DNA of 64,000 nucleotides, taken from contig NZ_LMEZ01000010.1 in assembly GCF_001426545.1 (NCBI RefSeq), positions 186,001 through 250,000 on the forward strand. Direction: 5' to 3'. The notes beneath the pieces are model-generated. The model worked only from the letters and a program-made list of their open reading frames with translations, did no database searches and was not told the origin of the DNA. Below are positions 42,343 through 51,259 of this stretch, one piece after another. The DNA is from Mycobacterium sp. Root135. Lineage in GTDB: Bacteria; Actinomycetota; Actinomycetes; Mycobacteriales; Mycobacteriaceae. Position numbers and translations under genes: made by a program. Position 1 is the first letter of the stretch. Every line of letters starts with the position of its first letter.

Positions 42343-43878
42343 ATGGAGAGCCAGCCGAGGACCATTCCCGGCGAACTGAACCGGGTCACGGGCGAGTTCT
42401 CCGATCACGAAGCACTGGTCACCGACGACCGGACGCTGACCTACGCCGACCTCAGAACCGAGGTCAGGCAGGCCGCCGCAGCCATCGTCGACCTCGGCGT
42501 CAACGCCGGAGACCGCGTGGCGATCTGGTCCCCCAACACGTGGCACTGGGTGGTCGCGTGCCTGGCGATCCAGTACGCCGGCGCGGTCGTCGTCCCCCTC
42601 AACACGCGCTACACCGCCAGCGAGGCCACCGACATCCTGGCCCGCACCGCGGCGCCACTGCTGATCGGCATGGGCCGGTTCCTCGGCTCCGACAAGACCG
42701 CCGAACTCGACCGCGCGGCGCTGCCCGCGCTGCGGCACGTCGTGCGGGTGCCTATCGAAGACGACGACGGCACGTGGGACGAATTCGTCGCCCGCGGAAC
42801 CGATCTCGACGCCGCGGATACGCGCGCCGCGGCCGTCACGCCGGACGACGTGTCCGACATCCTCTTCACCTCCGGGACCACGGGCCGCAGCAAGGGCGTG
42901 CTCAGCGCCCACCGGCAGTCACTCGACGCACCGGCCGCGTGGGCCGCCTGCGGTCAGCTCACCAGCAGCGACCGCTACCTCTGCATCAACCCGTTCTTCC
43001 ACAACTTCGGCTTCAAGGCCGGAATCCTGGCGTGCCTGCAAACGGGGGCCACGCTGATTCCGCAGCTGACGTTCGACCCCGAGAAGGCGATGCGGGCAGT
43101 GCAGGACCAACGGATCACCGTGCTCCCCGGCCCGCCGACCATCTATCAGACCCTGCTGGACCATCCCAAGCGCGCGGACTACGACCTGACGTCTCTGCGG
43201 TTCGCCGTCACCGGAGCCGCCGTCGTCCCCGTCGTGTTGATCGAGCGGATGCAGGACGAGCTGGACATCGACATCGTACTGACGGCGTATGGCCTTACGG
43301 AGGCAACGGGTTTCGGCACGATGTGCCGGGCCGACGACGACGCCGTCACCGTCGCGACGACATGCGGCAGGCCGATCGCGGGCTTCGAGCTGAAGATCGA
43401 CGCGGTCGGCGACGCCGAGGCCGGCGAGGTGCTGCTGCGCGGGCCGAACGTCATGCTCGGCTACCTCGACGACCCGGACGCCACGGCCGCCGCGGTCGAC
43501 TCCGACGGCTGGCTGCACACCGGTGATGTCGGAGTACTGGATGCGGCGGGCAATCTCAGCATCACCGACCGCCTGAAGGACATGTACATCTGCGGCGGCT
43601 TCAACGTCTACCCCGCCGAGATCGAACAGGTCCTGGCCCGGCTCGACGGGGTCGCCGACAGCGCCGTGATCGGGGTGCCCGACGAACGCCTCGGCGAGGT
43701 CGGCAAGGCCTTCGTCGTGGTCAAGGCGGAGCGTCACCTCGACGAGAAGACCGTGATCGAGTACACCCGAGAACACCTGGCGAACTTCAAGACCCCGCGG
43801 TCGGTGGTCTTCGTCGACGTGCTGCCGCGCAACCCTGGAGGAAAAGTGGTCAAACCGCTTCTGCGAGAGATCCGTTGA
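42343..43878 (+). CDS. fadD3: HIP-CoA synthetase FadD3
   Basis: 511 residues. Adenylate-forming enzyme: ILFTSGTTGRSKGV (AMP-binding P-loop, about 180-193), TAYGLTEATG, GWLHTGDVG, RLKDMYICGGFNVYPAEIE and the catalytic Lys near the end (NPGGKVVKPL). It activates HIP to HIP-CoA, which both enters the pathway and releases KstR2. First gene of fadD3-fadE31-fadE32-fadE33-aspB. Matches Rv3561. Confidence 0.96.
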   Translation: MESQPRTIPGELNRVTGEFSDHEALVTDDRTLTYADLRTEVRQAAAAIVDLGVNAGDRVAIWSPNTWHWVVACLAIQYAGAVVVPLNTRYTASEATDILARTAAPLLIGMGRFLGSDKTAELDRAALPALRHVVRVPIEDDDGTWDEFVARGTDLDAADTRAAAVTPDDVSDILFTSGTTGRSKGVLSAHRQSLDAPAAWAACGQLTSSDRYLCINPFFHNFGFKAGILACLQTGATLIPQLTFDPEKAMRAVQDQRITVLPGPPTIYQTLLDHPKRADYDLTSLRFAVTGAAVVPVVLIERMQDELDIDIVLTAYGLTEATGFGTMCRADDDAVTVATTCGRPIAGFELKIDAVGDAEAGEVLLRGPNVMLGYLDDPDATAAAVDSDGWLHTGDVGVLDAAGNLSITDRLKDMYICGGFNVYPAEIEQVLARLDGVADSAVIGVPDERLGEVGKAFVVVKAERHLDEKTVIEYTREHLANFKTPRSVVFVDVLPRNPGGKVVKPLLREIR

Positions 43879-45011
43879 TGGACCTGACGTTCGACGACGC
43901 AACCGAGGAATTTCGCGCCGAGGTGCGTGACTTCCTCGCCGCCAACACCGAGCACTTCCCCCGCGTGTCCTACGACCTCGCCGAGGGGTTCGAGCAGCAT
44001 CGCCACTGGGACAAGGTGCTGTTCGACGCGGGCCTCTCGGTGATCGCATGGCCGAAGGAGTTCGGTGGCAGAGACGCGACGCTGCTGCAGTGGATCGTCT
44101 ACGAAGAGGAGTACTTCCGGGCCGGCGCGCCGGGCCGAGCCAGCGCCAACGGAACCTCCATGCTGGGGCCGACGTTGTTCGCGCACGGCACGGAGGAACA
44201 GCGCAAACGCATCCTGCCCAAGATGGCCAGCGGCGAGGAAATCTGGGCCCAAGCCTGGTCGGAGCCCGAGTCCGGCAGCGACCTCGCCTCGCTTCGGTCC
44301 ACCGCAACCAAGACCGACGGCGGTTGGAAGCTCAACGGTCAGAAGATCTGGAGTTCGCGGGCACCGTTCGGCGACAAGGCCTTCGGATTGTTCCGCACGG
44401 ATCCGGCCGCGCAACGCCACAAGGGTCTGACCTACTTCATGTTCGACCTGCGCACCGAGGGCGTCACGGTCCGGCCCATCGCCCAACTGGGCGGGGCGAC
44501 CGGCTTCGGCGAGATCTTCCTCGACGACGTATTCGTGCCCGACGAGGACGTGATCGGCACCGTGGACGCTGGCTGGGCCGCCGCGATGAGCACGTCGAGC
44601 AACGAGCGCGGAATGTCCCTGCGCAGCCCCGCGCGATTCCTGGCACCGGCCGAACGACTGGTCGACGCCTGGAAGAACCAGGAGCGCAACCCCGCGTTTG
44701 CCGACCGCGTCGCCGACGCCTGGATCAAGGCACAGGCCTACCGGCTGCACACCTTTGGCACCGTCACCCGGTTGGCCGCCGGCGGTGAGCTCGGCGCGGA
44801 GTCCTCGGTCACCAAGGTGTTCTGGTCCGACCTCGACGTCGCGCTGCACCAGAGCGCACTCGACCTTCGCGGCGCGGACGCCGAGCTGGCCGACTCCTGG
44901 ACCGAGGGCCTGCTCTTCGCCTTGGGCGGCCCAATCTATGCGGGTACCAACGAAATTCAACGCAACATCATCGCCGAGCGGCTACTGGGCCTGCCTCGGG
45001 AGCCGAAATGA
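43878..45011 (+). CDS. fadE31: Acyl-CoA dehydrogenase FadE31
   Basis: 377 residues from the ATG that shares one base with the fadD3 stop. Motifs QAWSEPESGSDLASLRSTA, LNGQKIWSSRAPFGD, STSSNERGMSL (likely base Glu) and the C-terminal YAGTNEIQRNIIAERLLGLP. In M. tuberculosis FadE31 forms alpha2beta2 enzymes with FadE32 or FadE33, each lacking part of the full ACAD site. KstR2 regulon. Matches Rv3562. Confidence 0.94.
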   Translation: MDLTFDDATEEFRAEVRDFLAANTEHFPRVSYDLAEGFEQHRHWDKVLFDAGLSVIAWPKEFGGRDATLLQWIVYEEEYFRAGAPGRASANGTSMLGPTLFAHGTEEQRKRILPKMASGEEIWAQAWSEPESGSDLASLRSTATKTDGGWKLNGQKIWSSRAPFGDKAFGLFRTDPAAQRHKGLTYFMFDLRTEGVTVRPIAQLGGATGFGEIFLDDVFVPDEDVIGTVDAGWAAAMSTSSNERGMSLRSPARFLAPAERLVDAWKNQERNPAFADRVADAWIKAQAYRLHTFGTVTRLAAGGELGAESSVTKVFWSDLDVALHQSALDLRGADAELADSWTEGLLFALGGPIYAGTNEIQRNIIAERLLGLPREPK

Positions 45012-45020
45012 GATTTCGCC

Positions 45021-45989
45021 GTGCACTTTGAGTTGGACACTTCACAGCGCGACTTCGCCGCCAGCATCGACGGTGCCCTGGCCGCAGCCGACGTGCCGAG
45101 CGCCATCCGCGCATGGTCGACGGGTGACACCGGACCGGGCCGCAAGGTGTGGGCGACGCTGGCCGACCTCGGCGTCACCGCGCTGATGGTGGCCGAGGAA
45201 TTCGACGGCATCGGCGCCCACACGACCGACCTGGTGGTGGCCGCGGAACGCTTGGGCCGCTGGGGAGTACCCGGGCCCGTCGCCGAGTCGATCGCCGTCG
45301 CACCCGTGCTGTTGGCCGAAGATCAGCGCAGCTCGGCGCTGGCATCGGGTGAGCTGATCGCCACGGTCGCGATGCCGCCCCGCGTGCCCCGCGCCGTCGA
45401 CGCCGACGCCGCGGGACTGGTGCTACTGGCCGCCGACGGCCAGGTGTGGGACGCCGAGGCCGGAGCGGGCCACGAGTCGGTGGACCCGGCGCGCCACCCG
45501 TTCGACGTCACGTCCGTCGGCGACGCGAGGACCACCGACACCGCGAGGGCCTTCGAATTCGGCGCGTTGACCACCGCCGCTCAGCTGATCGGAGCGGGCC
45601 AGGCCATGTTGGACGGGTCGGTCGAATATGCCAAGCAGCGCAGCCAATTCGGCCGGGTGATCGGCTCCTACCAGGCGATCAAGCACGCCCTCGCCGACGT
45701 GCACATCGCCGTCGAGCTGGCCCGGCCGCTGGTCTACGGCGCCGCGCTGTCACTCGCCGACGACTCGCCCGACGTCGCCCGCGACGTCAGCGCGGCCAAG
45801 GCGGCGGCATCGGACGCGGCGCTGCTGGCCGCCCGCACCGCGCTGCAGACCCACGGCGCCATCGGGTACACCCAGGAGCACGACCTCTCCCTGCTGATCC
45901 TGCGGGTCCAGGCCCTGCACTCGGCCTGGGGTGACCCCACCTGGCATCGCCGCCGCGTGCTCGAGGCACTCGCCGGGAGCGCGTCATGA
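45021..45989 (+). CDS. fadE32: Acyl-CoA dehydrogenase partner subunit FadE32
   Basis: 322 residues from a GTG. Shorter ACAD chain with VMVAEEFDGIGAHTTDLV, KQRSQFGRVIGSYQAIKHAL (flavin-contacting segment) and LQTHGAIGYTQEHDLSLLI near the C-terminus. The usual SEPGAGSD substrate loop is missing, so it needs FadE31 as partner. Matches Rv3563; followed by fadE33 with a 4-bp overlap. Confidence 0.93.
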   Translation: MHFELDTSQRDFAASIDGALAAADVPSAIRAWSTGDTGPGRKVWATLADLGVTALMVAEEFDGIGAHTTDLVVAAERLGRWGVPGPVAESIAVAPVLLAEDQRSSALASGELIATVAMPPRVPRAVDADAAGLVLLAADGQVWDAEAGAGHESVDPARHPFDVTSVGDARTTDTARAFEFGALTTAAQLIGAGQAMLDGSVEYAKQRSQFGRVIGSYQAIKHALADVHIAVELARPLVYGAALSLADDSPDVARDVSAAKAAASDAALLAARTALQTHGAIGYTQEHDLSLLILRVQALHSAWGDPTWHRRRVLEALAGSAS

Positions 45990-46927
45990 GTGAAGAACGG
46001 GAGATGCTGCGCGACACCGTCGCGGCCATCGTCGCGAAACACGCCACGTCCGAGGCGGTTCGGCGCGCCATGGAGTCCGAACGTGGTTACGACGAATCGC
46101 TGTGGACGTTGCTGTGCGAGCAGGTCGGCGCCGCCGCTCTGATCGTTCCCGAGGAGCTGGGCGGCGCGGGTGGCGAACTCGCCGACGCCGCCGTCGTCTT
46201 CGAAGTCCTTGGCAGCGCCCTGGTTCCGACTCCCCTGCTGGGCACCACTCTGGCCGAGCTGGCCCTGCTGGCGGCCGACGAGCCCGACGTCGACGCGCTC
46301 GAGGCGTTGGCCGCGGGCACGTCGCTCGGCGCGGTCGTGTTCGATCCGGCCTACGTCGTCAACGGTGACATCGCCGACATCGTGCTCGCAAACGAGGACG
46401 GCAGGCTCGACCGCTGGACGAGCTTCACCGCCCACCCCGCCGTGACCATGGATCCCACCCGCAGGCTCGCGCGGGTCGAGGTCGGAGATGCGGTGACGAT
46501 CGGCTCGGATCCCGGGCTCGCCGACGTCGCGGCCATCCTCCTCGCGGCCGAACAGATCGGCGCTGCCGCACGGTGTCTCGACCTGACCGTCGCCTACACC
46601 AAGGAGCGGGTCCAGTTCGGCAGACCCATCGGCAGCTTCCAAGCGCTCAAGCACCGGATGGCCGACCTCTACGTCCTGGTTCAGACCGCGCGCGCCCTGG
46701 TGGACGACGCGGTGGAGGAGCCGTCGCCGACGTCGGCGGCGCTGGCCCGAGTGGCCGCCAGCGAGGCGTTCACCGCCGTCGCAGGCGAGGCCATCCAGAT
46801 GCACGGCGGCGTCGGCATCACCTGGGAGTACGACATCCAGTTCTACTTCAAGCGGGCCCACGGCAGCGCGCAGCTGCTCGGACCGCCAAGGGACTTCCTG
46901 CGCCGGCTCGAAGCCGAGGTGCTCTAG
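45986..46927 (+). CDS. fadE33: Acyl-CoA dehydrogenase partner subunit FadE33
   Basis: 313 residues. Same short subtype as FadE32: LIVPEELGGAGGELADAAVV, KERVQFGRPIGSFQALKHRM and IQMHGGVGITWEYDIQFYFK. It lacks the SEPGAGSD loop and presumably pairs with FadE31. Matches Rv3564. aspB starts 10 bp later. Confidence 0.93.
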   Translation: MSEEREMLRDTVAAIVAKHATSEAVRRAMESERGYDESLWTLLCEQVGAAALIVPEELGGAGGELADAAVVFEVLGSALVPTPLLGTTLAELALLAADEPDVDALEALAAGTSLGAVVFDPAYVVNGDIADIVLANEDGRLDRWTSFTAHPAVTMDPTRRLARVEVGDAVTIGSDPGLADVAAILLAAEQIGAAARCLDLTVAYTKERVQFGRPIGSFQALKHRMADLYVLVQTARALVDDAVEEPSPTSAALARVAASEAFTAVAGEAIQMHGGVGITWEYDIQFYFKRAHGSAQLLGPPRDFLRRLEAEVL

Positions 46928-46937
46928 CCTGGCTGAG

Positions 46938-48131
46938 ATGAGCCACCGAGTCGCCCAGCGGGCCGGGATCGCGCCGTTCTACGTCATGGACGTGTGGCTG
47001 GCCGCCGCGGAACGCCAACGCTCCCATGGCGATCTGGTCAACCTGTCCGCGGGGCAGCCGAGCGCGCAGGCCCCAGCCCCCATCCGTGCCGCGGCCGCCG
47101 AGGCCCTGGCCAACCACAACCTGGGATACACCGTCTCGCTTGGCATTCCGGAGCTGAGGGAAGCGATCGCCGAGTCGTACCCGCAGCGTTACGGCATCAC
47201 GGTCAGCTCGGGGGACGTCGTCGTGACCACGGGGTCCACCAACGGATTCCTGCTCGCCTTCCTGGCCTGCTTCGACGTCGGCGACCGCGTCGCCGTGCCG
47301 AGCCCGGGGTATCCCTGCTATCGGAACATCCTCTCCGCCTTGGGTTGCGAGGTCGTCGAGATCCCCTGCGGCCCGGAGACCCGGTTTCAGCCGACCGTCG
47401 AGATGCTGGCCGCCATCACCCCGCCCGTCACCGGCCTCATCCTCGCCAGCCCGGCCAACCCGACCGGCACCGTCATTCCCCCCGAGGATCTGGCCGCCAT
47501 CGCGACGTGGTGTGAGACGACGGGGGTTCAGCTGGTCAGCGACGAGCTCTACCACGGCCTCGTCTACCCCGGTGCGCCCGCGACGAGCTGCGCGTGGGAG
47601 ACCTCCCGCGACGCCATCGTCGTGAACAGCTTCTCGAAGTACTTCGCGATGACGGGCTGGCGCCTCGGCTGGCTCCTGGTGCCGCCGCACCTGCACCGCG
47701 CGGTTGACCGGCTGACCGGCAACTTCTCGATCTGCCCGCCGACGCTGCCCCAACTCGCCGGGGTCGCCGCGTTCACGCCGGAGTCCATCGCCGAGGCCGA
47801 CGCCCTCGTCGACGACTACGCCGTCAACCGGGAGCTCCTGCTGCGCGGGCTGCCGGAGATCGGGTTGCCCCGGCTGGCGCCCGCCGACGGCGCGTTCTAC
47901 GTCTACGCCGACATTTCCGACTACTCGACGGACTCCCTGGACTTCTGCGCCCGACTGCTGGCCGACACCGGCGTCGCAATCGCACCCGGCGTCGACTTCG
48001 ACACCGTGCACGGCGGGTCCTACGTGCGGCTGTCATTCGCCGGAGCCACGGCCGAGGTCACCGAGTCGCTGGCTCGGATGGGCCCGTGGCTTGCCGGTCA
48101 GCGGGCCGACCAGCCGCCGTCCATCGTGTAG
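46938..48131 (+). CDS. aspB: PLP-dependent aminotransferase (AspB/Rv3565 type)
   Basis: 397 residues. Fold-type I aminotransferase: TGSTNGFLLAFLACFDVGDR, SPANPTGTVIP, SDELYHGLVY and the Schiff-base Lys in NSFSKYFAMTGWRLG, plus a C-terminal Arg (SYVRLSFA). It ends the fadD3-fadE31-33 operon. Its substrate is not known; a link to HIP catabolism rests only on conserved position. Its last 34 bp overlap the convergent SDR gene. Confidence 0.9.
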   Translation: MSHRVAQRAGIAPFYVMDVWLAAAERQRSHGDLVNLSAGQPSAQAPAPIRAAAAEALANHNLGYTVSLGIPELREAIAESYPQRYGITVSSGDVVVTTGSTNGFLLAFLACFDVGDRVAVPSPGYPCYRNILSALGCEVVEIPCGPETRFQPTVEMLAAITPPVTGLILASPANPTGTVIPPEDLAAIATWCETTGVQLVSDELYHGLVYPGAPATSCAWETSRDAIVVNSFSKYFAMTGWRLGWLLVPPHLHRAVDRLTGNFSICPPTLPQLAGVAAFTPESIAEADALVDDYAVNRELLLRGLPEIGLPRLAPADGAFYVYADISDYSTDSLDFCARLLADTGVAIAPGVDFDTVHGGSYVRLSFAGATAEVTESLARMGPWLAGQRADQPPSIV

Positions 48132-48844
48132 GACGCCCCGGTCACCATGCCCGCGGACGACGAAGCGAGCCAGGCAACCAGCGAGCCGACCTCGTCGGGT
48201 TCGACCAGCCGCTTGATCGCACTCTCGGTCAGCAACACCTTGTCGAGCACCTCGTCCTCGGTGATGCCGTGCGTCCGGGCTTGGTCGGCGATCTGCTTGG
48301 CCACCAACGGGGTTCGCACGTACCCGGGGTTGACGCAGTTGCTGGTGACACCGTGTGACCCGCCTTCCAGCGCGGTCACCTTCGACAGCCCCTCCAGTGC
48401 GTGTTTGGCGGTGACGTAGGCGACCTTGAACTCCGAGGCGCGCAGGCCGTGCACCGACGAGACGTTGACGATGCGGCCGAAAGCCTGGGAGTACATGTGC
48501 GGCAGCGCGGCCCGAATCAGAAGGAACGGCGCCTCGACCATCAGCGTCTGCATCGCGCGGAAGCGAGCCGGGTCGAATTCGGGGATTGGCGCCACGGTCT
48601 GGATGCCGGCGTTGTTCACCAGGACGTCGGCGTCCAGCCGCAGTGACTCCAACGCCGAGACGTCGAGAAGGTCGACGGCCCAAGTACTTCCACCGATCTC
48701 GGCCGCCAGCGACTCGGCCGCGTCGGCATCGACGTCGGCGATCGTGACCTTCGCCCCCAGGCCGGCGAGCGCCTTCGCGCACGCCGCCCCGATCCCGCTC
48801 GCCCCGCCCGTCACCAACGCGGAACGGCCGTCGAGATCCGGCAT
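48098..48844 (-). CDS. 3-hydroxybutyrate dehydrogenase-like SDR
   Basis: 248 residues from an ATG sharing one base with the MFS stop; a much longer in-frame reading antisense to the transporter is rejected. Motifs VTGGASGIGAACAKALAGLG, NNAGIQTVAPIPEF, NVSSVHGLRASEFKVAY (Ser and catalytic Tyr; VTAKHAL gives the Lys) and GASYTMDGGW. The HG/SEFK context is typical of D-3-hydroxybutyrate dehydrogenases. Co-transcribed with the MHS-type transporter, which suggests uptake and oxidation of a hydroxy acid under the divergent LysR regulator. Confidence 0.87.
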   Translation of the reverse strand: MPDLDGRSALVTGGASGIGAACAKALAGLGAKVTIADVDADAAESLAAEIGGSTWAVDLLDVSALESLRLDADVLVNNAGIQTVAPIPEFDPARFRAMQTLMVEAPFLLIRAALPHMYSQAFGRIVNVSSVHGLRASEFKVAYVTAKHALEGLSKVTALEGGSHGVTSNCVNPGYVRTPLVAKQIADQARTHGITEDEVLDKVLLTESAIKRLVEPDEVGSLVAWLASSSAGMVTGASYTMDGGWSAR

Positions 48845-50193
48845 CAGACGGCGGCCCTGCGCCGCTCGGCGACGAGGTCCTCGGCGTCGGCGACGTCGAG
48901 CGACTCGAGATCGATGCCGTTGGTCTCCCTGGTGAAGAGCACCGCGACGAAGGTGATCACACACGCCGCCGCGAGATAGATCGCAATCGGCACCGAGGAG
49001 TCGTAGATCTCCAACAGCTTGACCGCGATCAGCGGTGCCAGCGAGCCCGCCACGATCGACGTCACCTGATAGCCAAGGGAGACACCGGAATATCGCATCC
49101 GTGTCGGGAACATCTCGGCCATGATGGCCGGCTGCGGGGCGTACATGAACGCGTGGAACACCAGGCCGATCGTGACGGCGGCGGTCACCACGACGTAGTT
49201 GCCCGAGTTCATCATCGGGAAGGCGAAGAAGCCCCACGTGGCGCCGAGGACCGCACCGACCATGTAGACGGGTTTGCGGCCGAACCGATCCGAAAAGTGG
49301 CCCACCAGTGGCACGACGGCGAAGTGCACCGCGTGGGCGACCAGCATGTACCAGAGGATCGAGCTGGTGTCGGCACCCACCTGAACCTTGAGATAGGTGA
49401 TCGAGAACGTGACGACCAGGTAGTACATGATGTTCTCGCCGAAGCGCAGACCCATCGCGGTGAAGACGCCGCGCGGGTAGCGCTTGAGCACCTCGACCAC
49501 GCTGTACGACGACGCCTTGACCCGCTCGGCCTGCCGTTGCGCCTCGACGAAGATCGGCGCATCGGTGACCTTGGTCCGGATGTAGTAGCCCACCAGAACC
49601 ACCACGGCAGACAGCCAGAACGCCACGCGCCAGCCCCACGACAGGAAGGCCGCGTCGGACAGCGTCCCGGTCAGGACCAGCAGCACGACCGTCGCGAGCA
49701 GGTTGCCGGCGGGCACGCCGGCCTGCGGCCAACTGGCCCAGAATCCGCGTTGGCGGTCCGGGCTGTGTTCGGCCACCAGCAGGATCGCCCCACCCCATTC
49801 GCCGCCGACGGCGAAGCCCTGGATGAACCGCAAGGTCACCAGGAGGCCTGGCGCCCAGTATCCGATCTGCCCGAACGTCGGCAGGCAACCCATCAGGAAC
49901 GTTGCGGCGCCGACCAGGACCAGGCTGAACTGGAGGAGTTTCTTGCGACCGAACTTGTCGCCGTAGTGGCCGAACACCACGCCACCCACCGGTCGGGCGA
50001 CGAAGCCGACGGCGTACGTGGCGAAGGCCAGGAAGATGGCATTCAGCTCACTCGTGGTCTCCGAGAAGAAGATCTTGTTGAACACCAGGGTGGCGGCGGT
50101 GCCGTAGAGGAAGAACTCGTACCACTCGACCACCGTCCCCGCCATCGAGGCCGCGACGACGCGGCGCAACCCGGTCGGTACTGGCTCTGCCAT
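48844..50193 (-). CDS. MFS transporter, metabolite:H+ symporter (MHS/ShiA-ProP) type
   Basis: 449 residues from the ATG at 50193; GGAGAG lies 4 bp upstream and an in-frame ATG four codons earlier is possible. Twelve hydrophobic helices. MHS signatures: GTVVEWYEFFLYGTAA, FGHYGDKFGRKKLL, QGFAVGGEWGGAILLVAEH and FSDRFGRKPVYMVGAV. Family members import organic acids or betaines by proton symport. Paired with a hydroxybutyrate-type SDR and a divergent LysR gene. Confidence 0.9.
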   Translation of the reverse strand: MAEPVPTGLRRVVAASMAGTVVEWYEFFLYGTAATLVFNKIFFSETTSELNAIFLAFATYAVGFVARPVGGVVFGHYGDKFGRKKLLQFSLVLVGAATFLMGCLPTFGQIGYWAPGLLVTLRFIQGFAVGGEWGGAILLVAEHSPDRQRGFWASWPQAGVPAGNLLATVVLLVLTGTLSDAAFLSWGWRVAFWLSAVVVLVGYYIRTKVTDAPIFVEAQRQAERVKASSYSVVEVLKRYPRGVFTAMGLRFGENIMYYLVVTFSITYLKVQVGADTSSILWYMLVAHAVHFAVVPLVGHFSDRFGRKPVYMVGAVLGATWGFFAFPMMNSGNYVVVTAAVTIGLVFHAFMYAPQPAIMAEMFPTRMRYSGVSLGYQVTSIVAGSLAPLIAVKLLEIYDSSVPIAIYLAAACVITFVAVLFTRETNGIDLESLDVADAEDLVAERRRAAV

Positions 50194-50292
50194 GTGACTC
50201 TCCATTCTTCACTCGTGTGACGCGCAGCACACTCCATGCTGAGTATTACTGCAGCTCCAAAAGCCCGCAATGCCCAACGATGCAGTGATGCT

Positions 50293-50306
50293 CTGCAAAA
50301 ATGCAG
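50293..50306. promoter_or_regulatory. Inverted repeat, candidate LysR-regulator site
   Basis: CTGCA-AAAA-TGCAG is a perfect 5-bp inverted repeat with a 4-base spacer, just before the LysR gene start and about 100 bp upstream of the divergent transporter. A CTGCAG copy lies at 50249-50254. LysR proteins usually bind such sites in divergent promoters; binding here is inference. Confidence 0.5.
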
Positions 50307-50308
50307 AC

Positions 50309-51259
50309 GTGACCGAGCCGAGACGACTGAGCGCCGACGACCTGCTGGTCCTGCTCGCCGTGGGCCGCACGGGCCGCTTCGTGTCCGCCGCCGACGAACT
50401 CGGCCTCAACCACACCACCGTCTCGCGCCGCATCGCGGCACTCGAACAGTCCGTCGGCGGCCGCCTGCTCGCCCGCAGCGCGGCGGGCTGGGAGCTCACC
50501 GAACTCGGCAGGGAGGCCTTGGCCGCGGCCGAAGCCGTCGAGTCCGCGGTGCGCTCGCTGGCCGGACCCGCGGGGTCAAGGACGCTGGAAGGCGTGGTCC
50601 GGATGTCGGCGACCGACGGGTTCAGCGCCTACATCGCCGCACCCGCGGCGGCCCACGTCCAGCAGCGACATCCGAAGGTGTCCGTCGAGATCGTCACCGC
50701 GACCCGCCGGGTCACCCAGCAGCGGGCCGGACTCGACGTCGAAGTGGTGGTCGGCGAACCGCAGGTGCACCGCGCCGAAGTGGCCCGCCTCGGCGACTAT
50801 CGCCTTGGCCTCTACGGCTCCCGGCGCTACCTCGCCGAACACGGTGCGCCCGGCTCCACCGACGACCTCGCCGCCCATCCGCTGGTCTACTTCATCGACT
50901 CGATGCTGCAGGTCGACGACCTCGATCTGGCCCGCACCTTCGCCCCGGCCATGCGGGAATCCGTCACCTCGACCAACGTGTTCGTCCACGTCGAGGCGAC
51001 CCGTGCGGCGGCCGGACTCGGGTTGCTGCCGTGCTTCATGGCCGACCGGCACGACGACCTGGTGCGGGTGCTGCGCGACGACGTCGGACTGCTGCTGAGC
51101 TACTGGCTGGTCGCCCGTGCCGAGACGCTGCGCCGACCAGAGGTGCGCGCGCTGGTTGACGCAATCCAGGCCCGGATGGAAGATCAGCGCGACGTACTCC
51201 TGGGTATCCCCACGACATGCATTCAGTACGGACCGGATCCGGCAAGCCACTCCTCCTGA
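50309..51259 (+). CDS. LysR-family transcriptional regulator
   Basis: 316 residues from the GTG at 50309 (VTEPRRLSADDLLVLLAVGR), which matches the usual LysR N-terminus; an ATG 13 codons earlier would run through the candidate operator. Helix-turn-helix at about 16-40 (FVSAADELGLNHTTVSRRIA), effector domain after about residue 90. Divergent from the MFS-SDR pair, its likely target. Its last 43 bp overlap the following hydrolase gene. Confidence 0.88.
   Translation: MTEPRRLSADDLLVLLAVGRTGRFVSAADELGLNHTTVSRRIAALEQSVGGRLLARSAAGWELTELGREALAAAEAVESAVRSLAGPAGSRTLEGVVRMSATDGFSAYIAAPAAAHVQQRHPKVSVEIVTATRRVTQQRAGLDVEVVVGEPQVHRAEVARLGDYRLGLYGSRRYLAEHGAPGSTDDLAAHPLVYFIDSMLQVDDLDLARTFAPAMRESVTSTNVFVHVEATRAAAGLGLLPCFMADRHDDLVRVLRDDVGLLLSYWLVARAETLRRPEVRALVDAIQARMEDQRDVLLGIPTTCIQYGPDPASHSS

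Noticed and set aside
48845..49888. In-frame upstream extension of the SDR gene through the MFS gene
   Set aside because: The extension is Arg-rich and out of frame with the transporter; the ATG at 48844 fits SDR length.
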